A DNA stretch of 64,000 bases from Spirochaetales bacterium (lineage in GTDB: Bacteria; Spirochaetota; Spirochaetia; CADAEX01), in assembly GCA_024233785.1 (NCBI GenBank), contig JACKPD010000005.1, positions 62,001-126,000 of the forward strand. Direction: 5' to 3'. Of this stretch, positions 18,801 through 27,455 are shown piece by piece. Made by a program: the position numbers and the translations under genes. Below the pieces are notes generated by a model, which saw only the letters and a program-made list of their open reading frames with translations, ran no database searches and was not told the origin of the DNA. Each line of letters begins with the position of its first letter. Within the stretch, counting starts at the first letter, position 1.

Positions 18801-20246
18801 TTCAGTTTCCAGACTGGCTTTCCCTCTTGCAGTATAAAGTCCGGCAAGAGTCAAAATGCCGCCTTCAGGTGTTTGTGCATTTAGATTAAAGGAATAACTT
18901 CTGCGATTGCTGTATGAAACCTTAATCCGGACTGATTCAAGGGATTTGGTTCCCCATGAAAGGTCTGCATCTCCAATTATACTGTTACCGGAAACAGCAG
19001 TGAAAATAGCGCTGCCGTTCAACCTTCCCTTACTTGAATATTGTATATTCTGAAACTGTATTTCACCTTCAGGCAGCAGCGATTTGATTCCGATTTTTCC
19101 GGTATATTGAATATTACCTTTATCTGAATAAAAATTAAAACTGTTAAAATCAATATTATTTTCATTTCCTGAAAACATGGCTGAAAATTTGTTTTTAAAA
19201 GGGATAATATTCCTGTCCAGTGAAGTTGAGATCAAACCGCTGTATTTTAATTTATTTTCAGGATTATCAGGCGCCCAGGAAAGGCCGATTTTTCCTGTGT
19301 ATGATGATTTTGTTAAATATGAGATGTATGAATTGTCAGTAAGCAGGATATATCTGCCGGGCAGATAATTTTCAAAAGTTGCAGAACCGGAATATGTATT
19401 ATTTATTTTGTCATATGCAAGTTCAATATCTATGGGAGCCCTGTCTTTGACCTTCCTGATCTGGATATTCCCATTCTGATACTGAATATTTAAATGCTGT
19501 TTTTTCAGTTGAAAATATCTGGTTTTCAGATTGCTTATCTGAAGATTATAATCATGTTTACCGTAAATATTATCAATAATTCCATCAATTTTAATATTTG
19601 ATGTAATTTCACTTTCCTGATCAAATGGTAATCCTTTAACAGTGATACTGGATTTCATATTGAATTCTGTAGAACCATTGTTGACTGAAAAGTCAATAAA
19701 TATCCTGTTCAGTGTATAGCTTCCATTTTCAGTAGATGTGCTTATGGAAAGATTTTTACCGGTAAGAATAAATTTATTTATCGTGGAACGATTATCTGAT
19801 ATCCTGTCTTCATCCGATGTTCCATAACCTGTAAGTCCGGCAACAAAATCGATAAAATCACGGTCAGTATTTGTATCAATATTTATGGATGAATTTTCCA
19901 TATATACCATATGAAGTGGATTATCAATTTTAAAGAGTACTTTAATTATATTAAATGTTATCCTTAGTTTATCAACTTTAAGAATACATTTCCCGCCTGC
20001 ATCTGTAATAAAGAGCTTTCTTATTTCAATAAACTGAAATACAGACGGAGAAATACTTTCATAGGTAATTGTCCTGCTTATTTCATTTTCTATCCCTGTT
20101 ATTATTCTCTCTTTGAATCTGCCGATGCTCTTTTCAAGATAACTATTAATAAAAAAAGCAGCAATAAAGAATGTGCAAAGAGAAAGAGTCAATATCAGTG
20201 GAATGCGGTAGCGCCTCAAGGTTTTTTTCTGCAGAATATTCTCCAT
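15888..20246 (-). CDS. tamB: TamB-family translocation/assembly module protein
   Basis: Large AsmA/TamB protein, anchored in the inner membrane and thought to bridge the periplasm for lipid transport or outer-membrane assembly. The 1452 residues have one N-terminal membrane segment (about 14-36), a long beta-rich repetitive body, and a C-terminal DUF490 domain with GEISFDENQDEFDPRIT and FESTPPLNENDIYTLLGQG. It is first in the cluster with bamA and skp 12 nt downstream, a common association in bacteria with few or no TamA proteins. No strong ribosome binding site is visible at ATG 20246. Confidence 0.93.
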   Translation of the reverse strand: MENILQKKTLRRYRIPLILTLSLCTFFIAAFFINSYLEKSIGRFKERIITGIENEISRTITYESISPSVFQFIEIRKLFITDAGGKCILKVDKLRITFNIIKVLFKIDNPLHMVYMENSSINIDTNTDRDFIDFVAGLTGYGTSDEDRISDNRSTINKFILTGKNLSISTSTENGSYTLNRIFIDFSVNNGSTEFNMKSSITVKGLPFDQESEITSNIKIDGIIDNIYGKHDYNLQISNLKTRYFQLKKQHLNIQYQNGNIQIRKVKDRAPIDIELAYDKINNTYSGSATFENYLPGRYILLTDNSYISYLTKSSYTGKIGLSWAPDNPENKLKYSGLISTSLDRNIIPFKNKFSAMFSGNENNIDFNSFNFYSDKGNIQYTGKIGIKSLLPEGEIQFQNIQYSSKGRLNGSAIFTAVSGNSIIGDADLSWGTKSLESVRIKVSYSNRRSYSFNLNAQTPEGGILTLAGLYTARGKASLETEIKLENFGYDYFLEFMYPDSELSNKIYTSHNFSIDGSIKASTDFKGFNLSSDNIRFSDNNEKEEYFSAVLYANEKNISISEILLNYKNYTGAGFININMAHGSQFDLNSQFIVNNQIYNLKGNIFPGAGVIISGNYGFYLTFFTDNDKTVISLFSENLPVPLSGMTPELSLRVSGQIDKSGIYKIIMRSNRIDEIINPFSSGNEKSVIIFSSLINGNNLRLNRLSYKDNYSTLTGEGDFFIKNLSTWYGWTTLAGASGKEKYHSWLSSENSSLNFSLNITDAILQRFTSRNISGRISGTAEYIKTGINPSLFTNLKVTDGLWEEYPFSMNLQLEADNSKIDVKNIDLKYNFNTIDSGSGYIDWADSSYYFKSGINIQKSFSSESIIGNLTIKGELNEVQPQRKMFEIPLSEVKSGNITLSEIKNKLLGYDYWSLEFLNTEDLFTITGGPGNSISAYFSDNGEFNITLKKPLPLNGYLHGNIGGGNINAEFDDITIQLDAVGTLLNNPFFNPYDGTASGSLYISGKLNDPDIWGNLYAGSAIARSAITPETIGPFSTVIKFEGKQFSIPETVIMIQDEQIYLAIDFVIDHWLPREYLLKARTAPGSSFWIKNTFSAVDVDGYGSGQVVVEGSRRQTRITGKVAASRCIITLTDKKVKIDKKENRSNMIVDLDIVSGTGVEFFWPSVRVPVLRTFAAAGQKLKIKSNKSAGTFEMTGNIKIQGGEIFYFSQNFFLKQGEISFDENQDEFDPRITARAEIRERTTDNKEVKIALILQDNPLSNFSPRFESTPPLNENDIYTLLGQGIYSQFGGENITFGSALLGAGTSGSQLIGLLRPFENQMRNMLNLDLFFIRTQFIENALLSDILTEKNNTEATQSGLNSYFDNTSIFMGKYFGEYFFLEGLLRFNSLDFDTYEYNYYDVPDFMGLYLETELSLEVDTPLFLLDITLYPRINNFYESLVDTSLQLSWRFSY

Positions 20247-20383
20247 TGGTCAGTATTCAGGATATAATTATTTAAAAACCTTCGCAATTATATATCATGA
20301 AAACATTAAAAATTATAATATATTATATATTTCGGTATATTATTTATTAAAAATGCAGAAACCCTGAAGATTATGGAGCAAAA

Positions 20384-20989
20384 ATGAATTCAGCAAATGT
20401 ATTGAAGAATTTTATTGTACTTGAAGGACTGGACGGATCAGGAACAACGACACAGCTGAAAATGATTTCAGAAAGGTTCAGGAATAACGGGATGAAGTGT
20501 TTTCCAACAATGGAGCCGACAGAAAGCAGTATCGGGAAACTGATAAGGGACGCATTAAAGAAAAACATCAGCATTGACGCTAAAACAATGGCGCTTCTTT
20601 TTGCGTCTGACAGGAATGAACACCTTTACGGCAAGGAAGGTATTATCCGGTTTATCGATCATGGATATACCGCCGTTTCAGACAGATATCTTTTTTCATC
20701 CATTGCCTATCAGTCACTTTCCTGCGGATTTGAATGGGTTCTTGGCCTGAATGATTTTCCGTTGCCTGAATATCTGTTTTTCATTGATCTGTCTCCTGAA
20801 ATATGCCAGACAAGAATGAAGAACCGTGAAAGCCGGGAATTATTCGATGAGATAGAGATTCAGGAGAAGATTCTTATAAACTATAAAAAGGGCATAAATT
20901 ATTATGCAGATAGCGGAATGAAAGTCTTTTATCTTGACGGGAACGAACCCCCTGAAATGATAAATGAAAAAATATGGAATATTATATAA
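20384..20989 (+). CDS. tmk: Thymidylate kinase
   Basis: Phosphorylates dTMP to dTDP. The 201-residue protein has the P-loop LEGLDGSGTTTQ, the DRYLFSSIAYQ substrate/magnesium motif and a LID region with ESRELFDEIEIQEK. The ATG has a GGAG site six bases upstream. It is transcribed divergently from tamB across an extremely AT-rich 137 bp gap in which no single promoter stands out. The exported unknown protein at 21019 follows closely. Confidence 0.95.
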   Translation: MNSANVLKNFIVLEGLDGSGTTTQLKMISERFRNNGMKCFPTMEPTESSIGKLIRDALKKNISIDAKTMALLFASDRNEHLYGKEGIIRFIDHGYTAVSDRYLFSSIAYQSLSCGFEWVLGLNDFPLPEYLFFIDLSPEICQTRMKNRESRELFDEIEIQEKILINYKKGINYYADSGMKVFYLDGNEPPEMINEKIWNII

Positions 20990-21018
20990 TCTTTACCGAT
21001 AATTAAACTGTGAACAGC

Positions 21019-21615
21019 ATGAAAAAAATTATCATAATATTTATCCTGGCGGCAATTCCGTCAACCTCTGTTTTTAGCTATAAAATACTCTATGCTGAAC
21101 AGTTTTATAAACTATATCACAGGCATTTTTACCAATATCCGGAAGATTATCTGGAAAATATATACTACCTTGAAGAGGCTCTTCGTTCAGATTTCGCAAA
21201 TCCTTTAAACGCACTGGCTATAATAAAAAACAAATCAGACTGGGAAAGATACCGCAATCTATTCCGCATGCATGTAAGTCTGAAACTGACTGATTTATAT
21301 CTCGGCCTTGGAAGTAAGTATGACAAAAGAAGCGCTTATTTTTTTAATGCGCCATGGCAGCGGGAGAATATAGAAAGTCTTAAAATTGCCAGAGAATCGT
21401 ATGAATACGCCCGTGTCTACTGGGAAGAGGCCCTGAAATGGAATGAAAAAATCAAACATTCATGGGTATGCCTGGAAGAAGTTCAGAACTGGGAAGACGA
21501 GTCCTTCAGGATAAGGGAAAAAGAGCTTGATTACAATTCAATAATAGACAGGCACATTACCCGGCTTGACAAAGTAATGGATGAATTCCTGAAAATGGAC
21601 AGCAGCACATACTAA
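21019..21615 (+). CDS. Unknown exported helical protein
   Basis: I do not recognise a named family. From ATG 21019 (an in-frame GTG lies at 21010) the product has 198 residues: a signal peptide (MKKIIIIFILAAIPSTSVFS), then an alpha-helical, aromatic-rich body with many Tyr, Trp and charged residues (for example YEYARVYWEEALKW). No cysteine lipobox is present. It lies 20 nt after tmk and convergent with queA, ending one base from it. Probably a periplasmic protein conserved among spirochaetes; the role is unknown. Confidence 0.75.
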   Translation: MKKIIIIFILAAIPSTSVFSYKILYAEQFYKLYHRHFYQYPEDYLENIYYLEEALRSDFANPLNALAIIKNKSDWERYRNLFRMHVSLKLTDLYLGLGSKYDKRSAYFFNAPWQRENIESLKIARESYEYARVYWEEALKWNEKIKHSWVCLEEVQNWEDESFRIREKELDYNSIIDRHITRLDKVMDEFLKMDSSTY

Positions 21616-21616
21616 A

Positions 21617-22633
21617 TCAGACTAAAAATACCGCATCTCCGTAGGAAAAAAACCTGTACCTGGCATTAACAGCTTCAGAGTATATTTTTTTAATCTGATC
21701 ACTGCCGGCAAATGCTGAAACCAGCAGAATCAGGGATGAATCCGGTGTGTGGAAATTGGTAAAAAGATGGTCAACCATTTTGAATTTATAACCCGGATAA
21801 ATAAAAAGCGATGTCGAGTTATTACCTGAAACCAGTTTTCCGTTTTCGGTTGATGATTCAAGAGCCCTGAGGGAGGTTGTCCCGATTGCAACAATCCTGC
21901 CTCCCGAAGCCCTGCATCTGTTTATTCTATCTGCGGTATCAGGCGTAATATCATAAAATTCTTCATGCATTTTGTGGTCTTCCACGAATTCACTGCGTAC
22001 AGGATGAAAAGTACCCATTCCAACATGAAGAGTAATAAAGCAAATTTCTATACCTTTTTCCCTGATCTTCTGAATTATCTCATCAGTAAAATGAAGACCA
22101 GCAGTAGGTGCTGCCGCTGACCCTGTCTTTTTGGAATAAACAGTTTGATAACGTTCGCTGTCAGAGAGTATATCTTCTCTTTTAATGTATGGGGGGAGCG
22201 GCATATGGCCGTATTTTTCAAGATATTCATCATTTACAGGATGAGAAAATTCAATCAATCTGTTTTTATCTTCGGTATCGATGATTTTCCCGGTTATACC
22301 GTCAGGAAAAGTAAAAGTCTTTCCTATTTTCTGTTTCTTTGTCTTGCTGCAGATAGTACTCCATGTAGAATCTGATATTTTAAGGAGCAGCAGAAACTCA
22401 GTTTTTCCGCCGTTATCAGAAATACCGAATAAGCGGGCTTTTCTTACACGCGTATTGTTAAAAACTATGCATGAGTTTTTATCAAGGTAATCCGGAAAGT
22501 CCTTTACATTTGAGTGAATTATTTCTGAACTGTTTCTTTTGTAAACTAAAAGCCTGCTGTCCCCTCTTTTCTCAGTAGGGTATTGGGCAATAAGTTCAGG
22601 CGGCAGATCAAAATAAAAATCGCTGGTTTTCAA
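21617..22633 (-). CDS. queA: S-adenosylmethionine:tRNA ribosyltransferase-isomerase
   Basis: Transfers and rearranges the ribosyl moiety of SAM to make epoxyqueuosine in tRNA. The 338-residue protein is full length, with FDLPPELIAQYPTEKRGDSRLL at the start region, GSAAAPTAGLHFT, LHVGMGTFHPV and the terminal FFSYGDAVFLV. The start is TTG at 22633, 26 nt inside ruvB, with an AAGAAGG site. The ruvB-queA pairing is common in many bacteria. Confidence 0.96.
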   Translation of the reverse strand: MKTSDFYFDLPPELIAQYPTEKRGDSRLLVYKRNSSEIIHSNVKDFPDYLDKNSCIVFNNTRVRKARLFGISDNGGKTEFLLLLKISDSTWSTICSKTKKQKIGKTFTFPDGITGKIIDTEDKNRLIEFSHPVNDEYLEKYGHMPLPPYIKREDILSDSERYQTVYSKKTGSAAAPTAGLHFTDEIIQKIREKGIEICFITLHVGMGTFHPVRSEFVEDHKMHEEFYDITPDTADRINRCRASGGRIVAIGTTSLRALESSTENGKLVSGNNSTSLFIYPGYKFKMVDHLFTNFHTPDSSLILLVSAFAGSDQIKKIYSEAVNARYRFFSYGDAVFLV

Positions 22634-23633
22634 TGCTGCCTTCTTTCATAATTTCAAGATGTTTATAAGCAAGGTCTGTGGCAACTCTTCCCCTGGGTGT
22701 CCTTTTTATCATTCCAATCTGGATAAGAAAAGGTTCATAAAAATCTTCTAGTGTTTCAACTGTTTCTCCAACGGAAATTGCCAGTGTTTCTGCTCCGACT
22801 GGACCGCCTGAGTATCTATTTATTATAACATCAAGTATCTGCCTGTCGAAAGATTCAAGCCCGAGACTGTCAATATTAAGTTTTTCAAGACTGTAAAGAA
22901 CTATCTCTTCAGTTATTGTACCGTCTCCTGTAATCTGCGCAAAATCGCGAATACGCCGTAAAAGACGGTTTGCGACCCGAGGAGTCCCCCTGCAGCAGGT
23001 TGACAGAAGTTCAATGGCTTTGTCTGAACAGGTAATATCAAGTATCCCCGATGACCGGCGCAATATGCTTATAATATCCTTTTTTTCATAAAGGTTCATT
23101 CTGATATTAATACCGAATCTGCTGAAAAGGGGACTTGATACGTTTCCAGATTTAGTCGTAGCCCCTACAAGTGTAAATGATGGAAGAGGAATTCTTACTG
23201 ATCTTGCTGACGGCCCCTGCCCTATAATCCAGTCCAACTCAAAGTCTTCCATCGCAATATAAAGCATTTCTTCTATTGCAGGTTTTAATCTGTGGATCTC
23301 ATCAATAAAAAAAACAGTATGTTCGTTGATCGAAGTAAGAAGCCCTGCAAGATCCTTGGGCTTATCCATGGCAGGTGCTGAAGTTACCTTGAACTCACTT
23401 CCCATTTCATTTGCAAGGATAAAGGCAAGAGTAGTTTTCCCAAGTCCTGGCGGGCCGCTTAGAAAAACATGATCAAGGCTTTCTGATCTTTCTTTCGCAG
23501 CGCTTAAAAATATTTTAAGATTATCCTTTATTTCATGCTGCCCCTGAAAATCATCAAGCCTTAAAGGTCGGAGACTTTTTTCTTTAACATCTTCTTCCGA
23601 AAATTCTCCGGACAGCATTTTTGATTTATCCAT
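22608..23633 (-). CDS. ruvB: Holliday junction branch migration ATPase RuvB
   Basis: Hexameric AAA+ motor that drives branch migration with RuvA. The 341 residues show Walker A (GPPGLGKTT), Walker B (FFIDEIHRL), sensor 1 LVGATTKSG, the arginine finger segment SRFGI, sensor 2 GTPRVANRLLRR and the C-terminal winged helix ending in TPRGRVATDLAYKHL. It follows ruvA by 12 nt in a complete ruvC-ruvA-ruvB cluster. Confidence 0.98.
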   Translation of the reverse strand: MDKSKMLSGEFSEEDVKEKSLRPLRLDDFQGQHEIKDNLKIFLSAAKERSESLDHVFLSGPPGLGKTTLAFILANEMGSEFKVTSAPAMDKPKDLAGLLTSINEHTVFFIDEIHRLKPAIEEMLYIAMEDFELDWIIGQGPSARSVRIPLPSFTLVGATTKSGNVSSPLFSRFGINIRMNLYEKKDIISILRRSSGILDITCSDKAIELLSTCCRGTPRVANRLLRRIRDFAQITGDGTITEEIVLYSLEKLNIDSLGLESFDRQILDVIINRYSGGPVGAETLAISVGETVETLEDFYEPFLIQIGMIKRTPRGRVATDLAYKHLEIMKEGSIENQRFLF

Positions 23634-23645
23634 AATTATATTTTA

Positions 23646-24236
23646 TCATGAGCTTAAAGCAATAATTGCTTTTTTCATAATAATTTTTTCCTTTTCGCTT
23701 ATATCATTTAATGAGGAAACCTCGCTGTCTTCAGCTATATCAAGTACTGTTTTTGCAGCTTTACGGTAATCAAAACCCATATCAGAGAGAGCTTTTATTA
23801 TATCAGCAAAAGGAGATGCCGCGCTGCTGCTTTCCTTTAAAAGTTTTCCTCTCATTGCAAGAACTATTTTCTGCGCTGTTTTCTGACCGATTCCCGGTAG
23901 AGCTGAGAGCACCGATAGGTTTTCCGTATCAAGGGCCGATATAAAATCATCAGCAGAAATTCCTGACATTATTTTAACTGCCTGTTTCGGGCCTATACCG
24001 CTTATTTTGATCAGTTCAAGAAAAAGAAGCCTCTCTTTTTTATCAGCAAATCCGAATATTGAAATATTATCTTCCCTCAAATGAAGATAAGTAAGGACTC
24101 TGACGCTATTGCCGGGTGACGGAAGCTGCATAATAGTTTTTGACGATGCAGCAATATCCCATTCTATACCGTTATTTTCCAGAAAAAAACTGCTGTTTCC
24201 CTTGTGTGTAATTGTCCCGGTTATACTATTTAACAT
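23646..24236 (-). CDS. ruvA: Holliday junction DNA-binding protein RuvA
   Basis: Tetrameric junction-binding subunit of RuvAB. The 196 residues have the OB-fold N-terminus (LNSITGTITHKG), two helix-hairpin-helix motifs (LIKISGIGPKQAVKIMSG and LSALPGIGQKTAQKIVLAM) and a C-terminal UBA-like domain that contacts RuvB (IKALSDMGFDYRKA). The start overlaps the ruvC end by 11 nt. Confidence 0.97.
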   Translation of the reverse strand: MLNSITGTITHKGNSSFFLENNGIEWDIAASSKTIMQLPSPGNSVRVLTYLHLREDNISIFGFADKKERLLFLELIKISGIGPKQAVKIMSGISADDFISALDTENLSVLSALPGIGQKTAQKIVLAMRGKLLKESSSAASPFADIIKALSDMGFDYRKAAKTVLDIAEDSEVSSLNDISEKEKIIMKKAIIALSS

Positions 24237-24714
24237 TTATAAAACCCCTGTTGTTGCAGTGGCAGATAGCTGCCGCCAGAGCATCTGACGCATGATCCGG
24301 TTCAGGTATTTTCTCCAGTTTCAGAAGCAGCTTCACAAGGGACTGAACCTGTTTTTTTTCCGCCCTGCCGCTTCCAACGATTGATTGCTTGATTTGAAGC
24401 GGTGTATATTCAGCCGCAGATATATTTTTTTGTGCACAAAGAAGATGAATAACACCTTTTGCATGTGCAACAGGAATTGCGCTTAATACATTACGCGCAA
24501 AAAAAATCGATTCAATTCCGGCTTCCGCAGGTTTATATATATTCAATATTTTTTCAAATTCTTTATATATTGATTCAAGACGTTTTGACAGATCAGCATC
24601 CGATGAAGTCTGGATAACTCCATGACAGACATGTGTATATCTGCAGTCTGCGTAGTCAACGATACCCCATCCGGTTTGTGCCAGCCCTGGATCAATTCCT
24701 AAAACTCTAATCAA
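24226..24714 (-). CDS. ruvC: Crossover junction endodeoxyribonuclease RuvC
   Basis: Dimeric nuclease that resolves Holliday junctions. The 162 residues contain the acidic catalytic set: Asp in GIDPGLAQTGW (near residue 7), Glu in AGIESIFFARN, and the C-terminal PDHASDALAAAICH. GSGRAEKKQVQ is also typical. The start is TTG at 24714 with a weak ribosome binding site. It follows yebC by 11 nt; a yebC-ruvCAB arrangement is widespread. Confidence 0.97.
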   Translation of the reverse strand: MIRVLGIDPGLAQTGWGIVDYADCRYTHVCHGVIQTSSDADLSKRLESIYKEFEKILNIYKPAEAGIESIFFARNVLSAIPVAHAKGVIHLLCAQKNISAAEYTPLQIKQSIVGSGRAEKKQVQSLVKLLLKLEKIPEPDHASDALAAAICHCNNRGFINVK

Positions 24715-24725
24715 GAAGAAGCCTG

Positions 24726-25469
24726 TTATTCGTCAAAATCAAAATCATCAGGAATTTCAAGGTTTGTTGATACAGACTGCACATCATCAAGATCTTCCAG
24801 CCTTTCAACCAGTCTTAATGCCTTTGCAGTTTTCTCCTTGTCAAGCGTTACAGTTGAATCCGGTATCATGGAAATTTCCGCAGTATCTTTTTCAAATCCT
24901 GCCTGGGCAAGGGCATTGCGTACCTTTTCAAAATCATCAGGTTCAGTAACTACTTCTATGGTATCTCCCATAGTGCTTACATCTTCAGCTCCGGACTCAA
25001 GCGCGACTTCAATTATGTCGTCTTCTGAATATTTAGATGAATCGAAACCAATTATACCTTTTCTTTTAAAGAGATATGATACACATCCTGTTTCACCGAG
25101 GTTGCCTCCGCCTTTTGTAAGCTGGCTTCTTACATCCGCAGCTGTACGGTTTTTATTGTCTGTAAGTGTATCAATGAGGATAGCTACACCTCCCGGTCCG
25201 TATCCCTCATATGTCAATTCTACATATGTAACGCCGTCAAGTTCGCCTATTCCCTTTTTAACTGCCCTGTCAATATTATCTTTAGGCATATTGGCATCTT
25301 TTGCTTTGAGGATAGCTGTTCTCAAACGGGGATTCAGGTTTTCATCTCCTCCTCCCATTTTTGCTGCAACTGTGATTTCTTTTATAATTTTTGTAAATAT
25401 TTTCCCGCGTTTTGCGTCATTTGCGCCTTTTTTATGCTTTATTGAAGCCCATTTGCTGTGGCCGGACAT
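24726..25469 (-). CDS. yebC: YebC/PmpR-family protein
   Basis: YebC/PmpR (TACO1) family; reported as DNA-binding regulators and, more recently, as factors that help ribosomes through difficult stretches. The 247-residue protein has the diagnostic start MSGHSKWASIKHKKGANDAKRG, and GPGGVAILIDTLTDNKNRT in the middle. The ATG has a strong AAGGAGAC site. First gene of the likely unit yebC-ruvC-ruvA-ruvB-queA. Confidence 0.95.
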   Translation of the reverse strand: MSGHSKWASIKHKKGANDAKRGKIFTKIIKEITVAAKMGGGDENLNPRLRTAILKAKDANMPKDNIDRAVKKGIGELDGVTYVELTYEGYGPGGVAILIDTLTDNKNRTAADVRSQLTKGGGNLGETGCVSYLFKRKGIIGFDSSKYSEDDIIEVALESGAEDVSTMGDTIEVVTEPDDFEKVRNALAQAGFEKDTAEISMIPDSTVTLDKEKTAKALRLVERLEDLDDVQSVSTNLEIPDDFDFDE

Positions 25470-25541
25470 ATTTTGTCTCCTTGTTATTAATTATCTCATA
25501 TAATTTTATATCAGAAAAGTATCATAATGAAAAATCAGGTG

Positions 25542-26708
25542 TCAAGTAAAGTTATATTTTACTTTTTCTAAATATCTCAAGATATCAATCATAAATGAAT
25601 TATGAAAAAACCGCCCGCTGCGGCTGAGGGCAAGATTTTTATTATCGTCAGATATATAACCTTTGTTCTTCCAGCCTTCAATTACAGGAAGAAGCAGTTC
25701 CCTTATGTCCAAATTAAAATAATCATTGTTTTTTTCAAGATCAACACCTTCGGAAGTCCGAAACCCCATCATCAGTGTTTCTACTAGAAGATCATAACTG
25801 CTTAATTTTTCTACTTTAGTTCCCCATTGCTTGTCAGGCCCTGCCAGAAAATTTTCAGGGACGGAGGATGCAGTCAACCTGCTCCCGCATTTGTTTTCAT
25901 CATAAACTGTTGAAACTGCAGACATTCCACAGCCCAGATATGATTCCATCCGCCAGTAATTCATATTGTGCAGTGATTCTTTACCGGATTTCGCAAAATT
26001 TGATATTTCATAATGATTATATCCGCTTTCGTATAGATAATCAGCAGCTTCAACCCAGCAGTTTTCGTCCTGATCTGTATCTGAATATTTATCATATAGT
26101 GGAGTCTTTTTTTCAAGTGTCAGATAGTAAAGGGAAATATGGTCTGGTGCGAATCTTAGGGCTTTTTTTACATCATCTATTGCTTCTGAAACAATCTGTC
26201 CAGGAATTGATGAAATCAAATCCAGAGAAAGATTTTTATTGTCAAGTGCCTTAAGCATTTCAAGAGCGTTGAAATTTGCCCGGGGACTGCAGTTCCTGCC
26301 TATTACTTCAAGCATATTACTGTTGAAAGACTGAATGCCAATACTTAAGCGGTTTACAGGCAGTTCTGCAAGCAGGCTGATTAAATTATTATCTACAGTT
26401 TCAGGATTGATTTCGATTGTAAATTCTTCAGGAACAGAGTCACAGATTTCAAGAATTTTTTCAATAAAAAATCCAAGATCTGCCGTTTTTAATGATGTGG
26501 GAGTTCCTCCTCCGATATATAATGTTTTAAAATTTGATTTACAGTATTGCGCTTTATAAATACGGATCTGATTCAGTGTTTCAGATAAAATATTCCTTAT
26601 AAATGAGTCATCAGAAGAAAAAAAGGAATAAAAATCGCAATATCTGCATTTTTTAACACAAAAAGGTATATGAATATAGAGAGACCGGGGATCTGCCCTA
26701 AAAGACAT
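25542..26708 (-). CDS. hemW: HemW-like radical SAM protein
   Basis: Radical SAM protein of the HemW/HemN group; HemW proteins act as heme chaperones rather than coproporphyrinogen dehydrogenases. The iron-sulfur motif is CVKKCRYCDFYSF, the CxxxCxxC spacing typical of the family, preceded by LYIHIPF. Other landmarks are LYIGGGTPTSL, RLSIGIQSFN and YEISNFAKSG. From ATG 26708 the product has 388 residues and overlaps the upstream lepB by 11 nt; an in-frame TTG at 26720 would add four residues. Confidence 0.9.
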   Translation of the reverse strand: MSFRADPRSLYIHIPFCVKKCRYCDFYSFFSSDDSFIRNILSETLNQIRIYKAQYCKSNFKTLYIGGGTPTSLKTADLGFFIEKILEICDSVPEEFTIEINPETVDNNLISLLAELPVNRLSIGIQSFNSNMLEVIGRNCSPRANFNALEMLKALDNKNLSLDLISSIPGQIVSEAIDDVKKALRFAPDHISLYYLTLEKKTPLYDKYSDTDQDENCWVEAADYLYESGYNHYEISNFAKSGKESLHNMNYWRMESYLGCGMSAVSTVYDENKCGSRLTASSVPENFLAGPDKQWGTKVEKLSSYDLLVETLMMGFRTSEGVDLEKNNDYFNLDIRELLLPVIEGWKNKGYISDDNKNLALSRSGRFFHNSFMIDILRYLEKVKYNFT

Positions 26709-27447
26709 TGATGCGTTCAAACGGCCAGTATCTTAATACTGCTTTACCTTTTATTAATTCAGAAGAGACAAGTCCGCTGCTGCGGGAATCAGGGAACAGC
26801 TCCCTGTTATCGCCGATAATAAAATAGTAACCGTCTTTGACTGCTGTTTCTTCAGTATCAGAATTAAAAGGATTTTCATCAGAATTCCAGTTCTCAGGCA
26901 AAGAAGAAATATTTATATTATATCTGTTGCCTGTCAATTCAAATTCTGTCAGAAATCTCTCTCCCCCTGAAGGTTTGATTTGAACTACGTTGTTTTTAAT
27001 TTTTACAATATCTCCCGGAAGCCCGATAATCCTTTTAACAGAAATACTGTCATTGTAGGAATGATTGGTTTTTAGATTTTTTTTCTGTAATGTAAAAAAA
27101 CGGACTACTGAATTTACCGGTTTTAAATACCAGGGATAATTATTAATAAAATTCTGTCTATAAATAACTATATCGCCCCGTTTGGGATTACTTAAACCTG
27201 GAATTTTTATAAATTTATCAAATAAATACTGACTGTAAAGAGGTTTGACAATTAGAAGACGGTCTTCTCTTTGAATCCCGGGCAGCATTGAGGAAGACTG
27301 GACAATTACTGTAGAAATAATGTACACAGTTAAAATTTCATAGAATAGCAGCGCAATCAAAAGAAATCTGATTACCCTGAAAAGAAAAAAACGCTTAAAC
27401 GGTCCAGGCCTGTAGAGGCTGTACTGATATTTCTTATTAAATCCCAT
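26698..27447 (-). CDS. lepB: Signal peptidase I, second copy
   Basis: S26 membrane protease that removes signal peptides. The 249 residues have one N-terminal membrane span (about 25-47), the catalytic serine motif QSSSMLPG (Ser53), the catalytic lysine in VKRIIGLPGD (Lys138) and a box E motif GDNRELFPDSR. It lies eight bases after a first, larger lepB, and the pair leads into hemW. Two adjacent signal peptidases suggest divided substrates. An AGGA site precedes ATG 27447. Confidence 0.93.
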   Translation of the reverse strand: MGFNKKYQYSLYRPGPFKRFFLFRVIRFLLIALLFYEILTVYIISTVIVQSSSMLPGIQREDRLLIVKPLYSQYLFDKFIKIPGLSNPKRGDIVIYRQNFINNYPWYLKPVNSVVRFFTLQKKNLKTNHSYNDSISVKRIIGLPGDIVKIKNNVVQIKPSGGERFLTEFELTGNRYNINISSLPENWNSDENPFNSDTEETAVKDGYYFIIGDNRELFPDSRSSGLVSSELIKGKAVLRYWPFERINVF

Positions 27448-27455
27448 ATAAAATC

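Noticed and set aside
20247..20383. Possible origin-like or regulatory AT-rich region between tamB and tmk
   Set aside because: No DnaA boxes, iterons or clear promoter hexamers were found; it is simply an AT-rich divergent spacer.
24838..25503. 221-residue ORF on the plus strand opposite yebC
   Set aside because: It is the mirror frame of the well-conserved yebC gene, serine-rich with no recognisable motif and no ribosome binding site.
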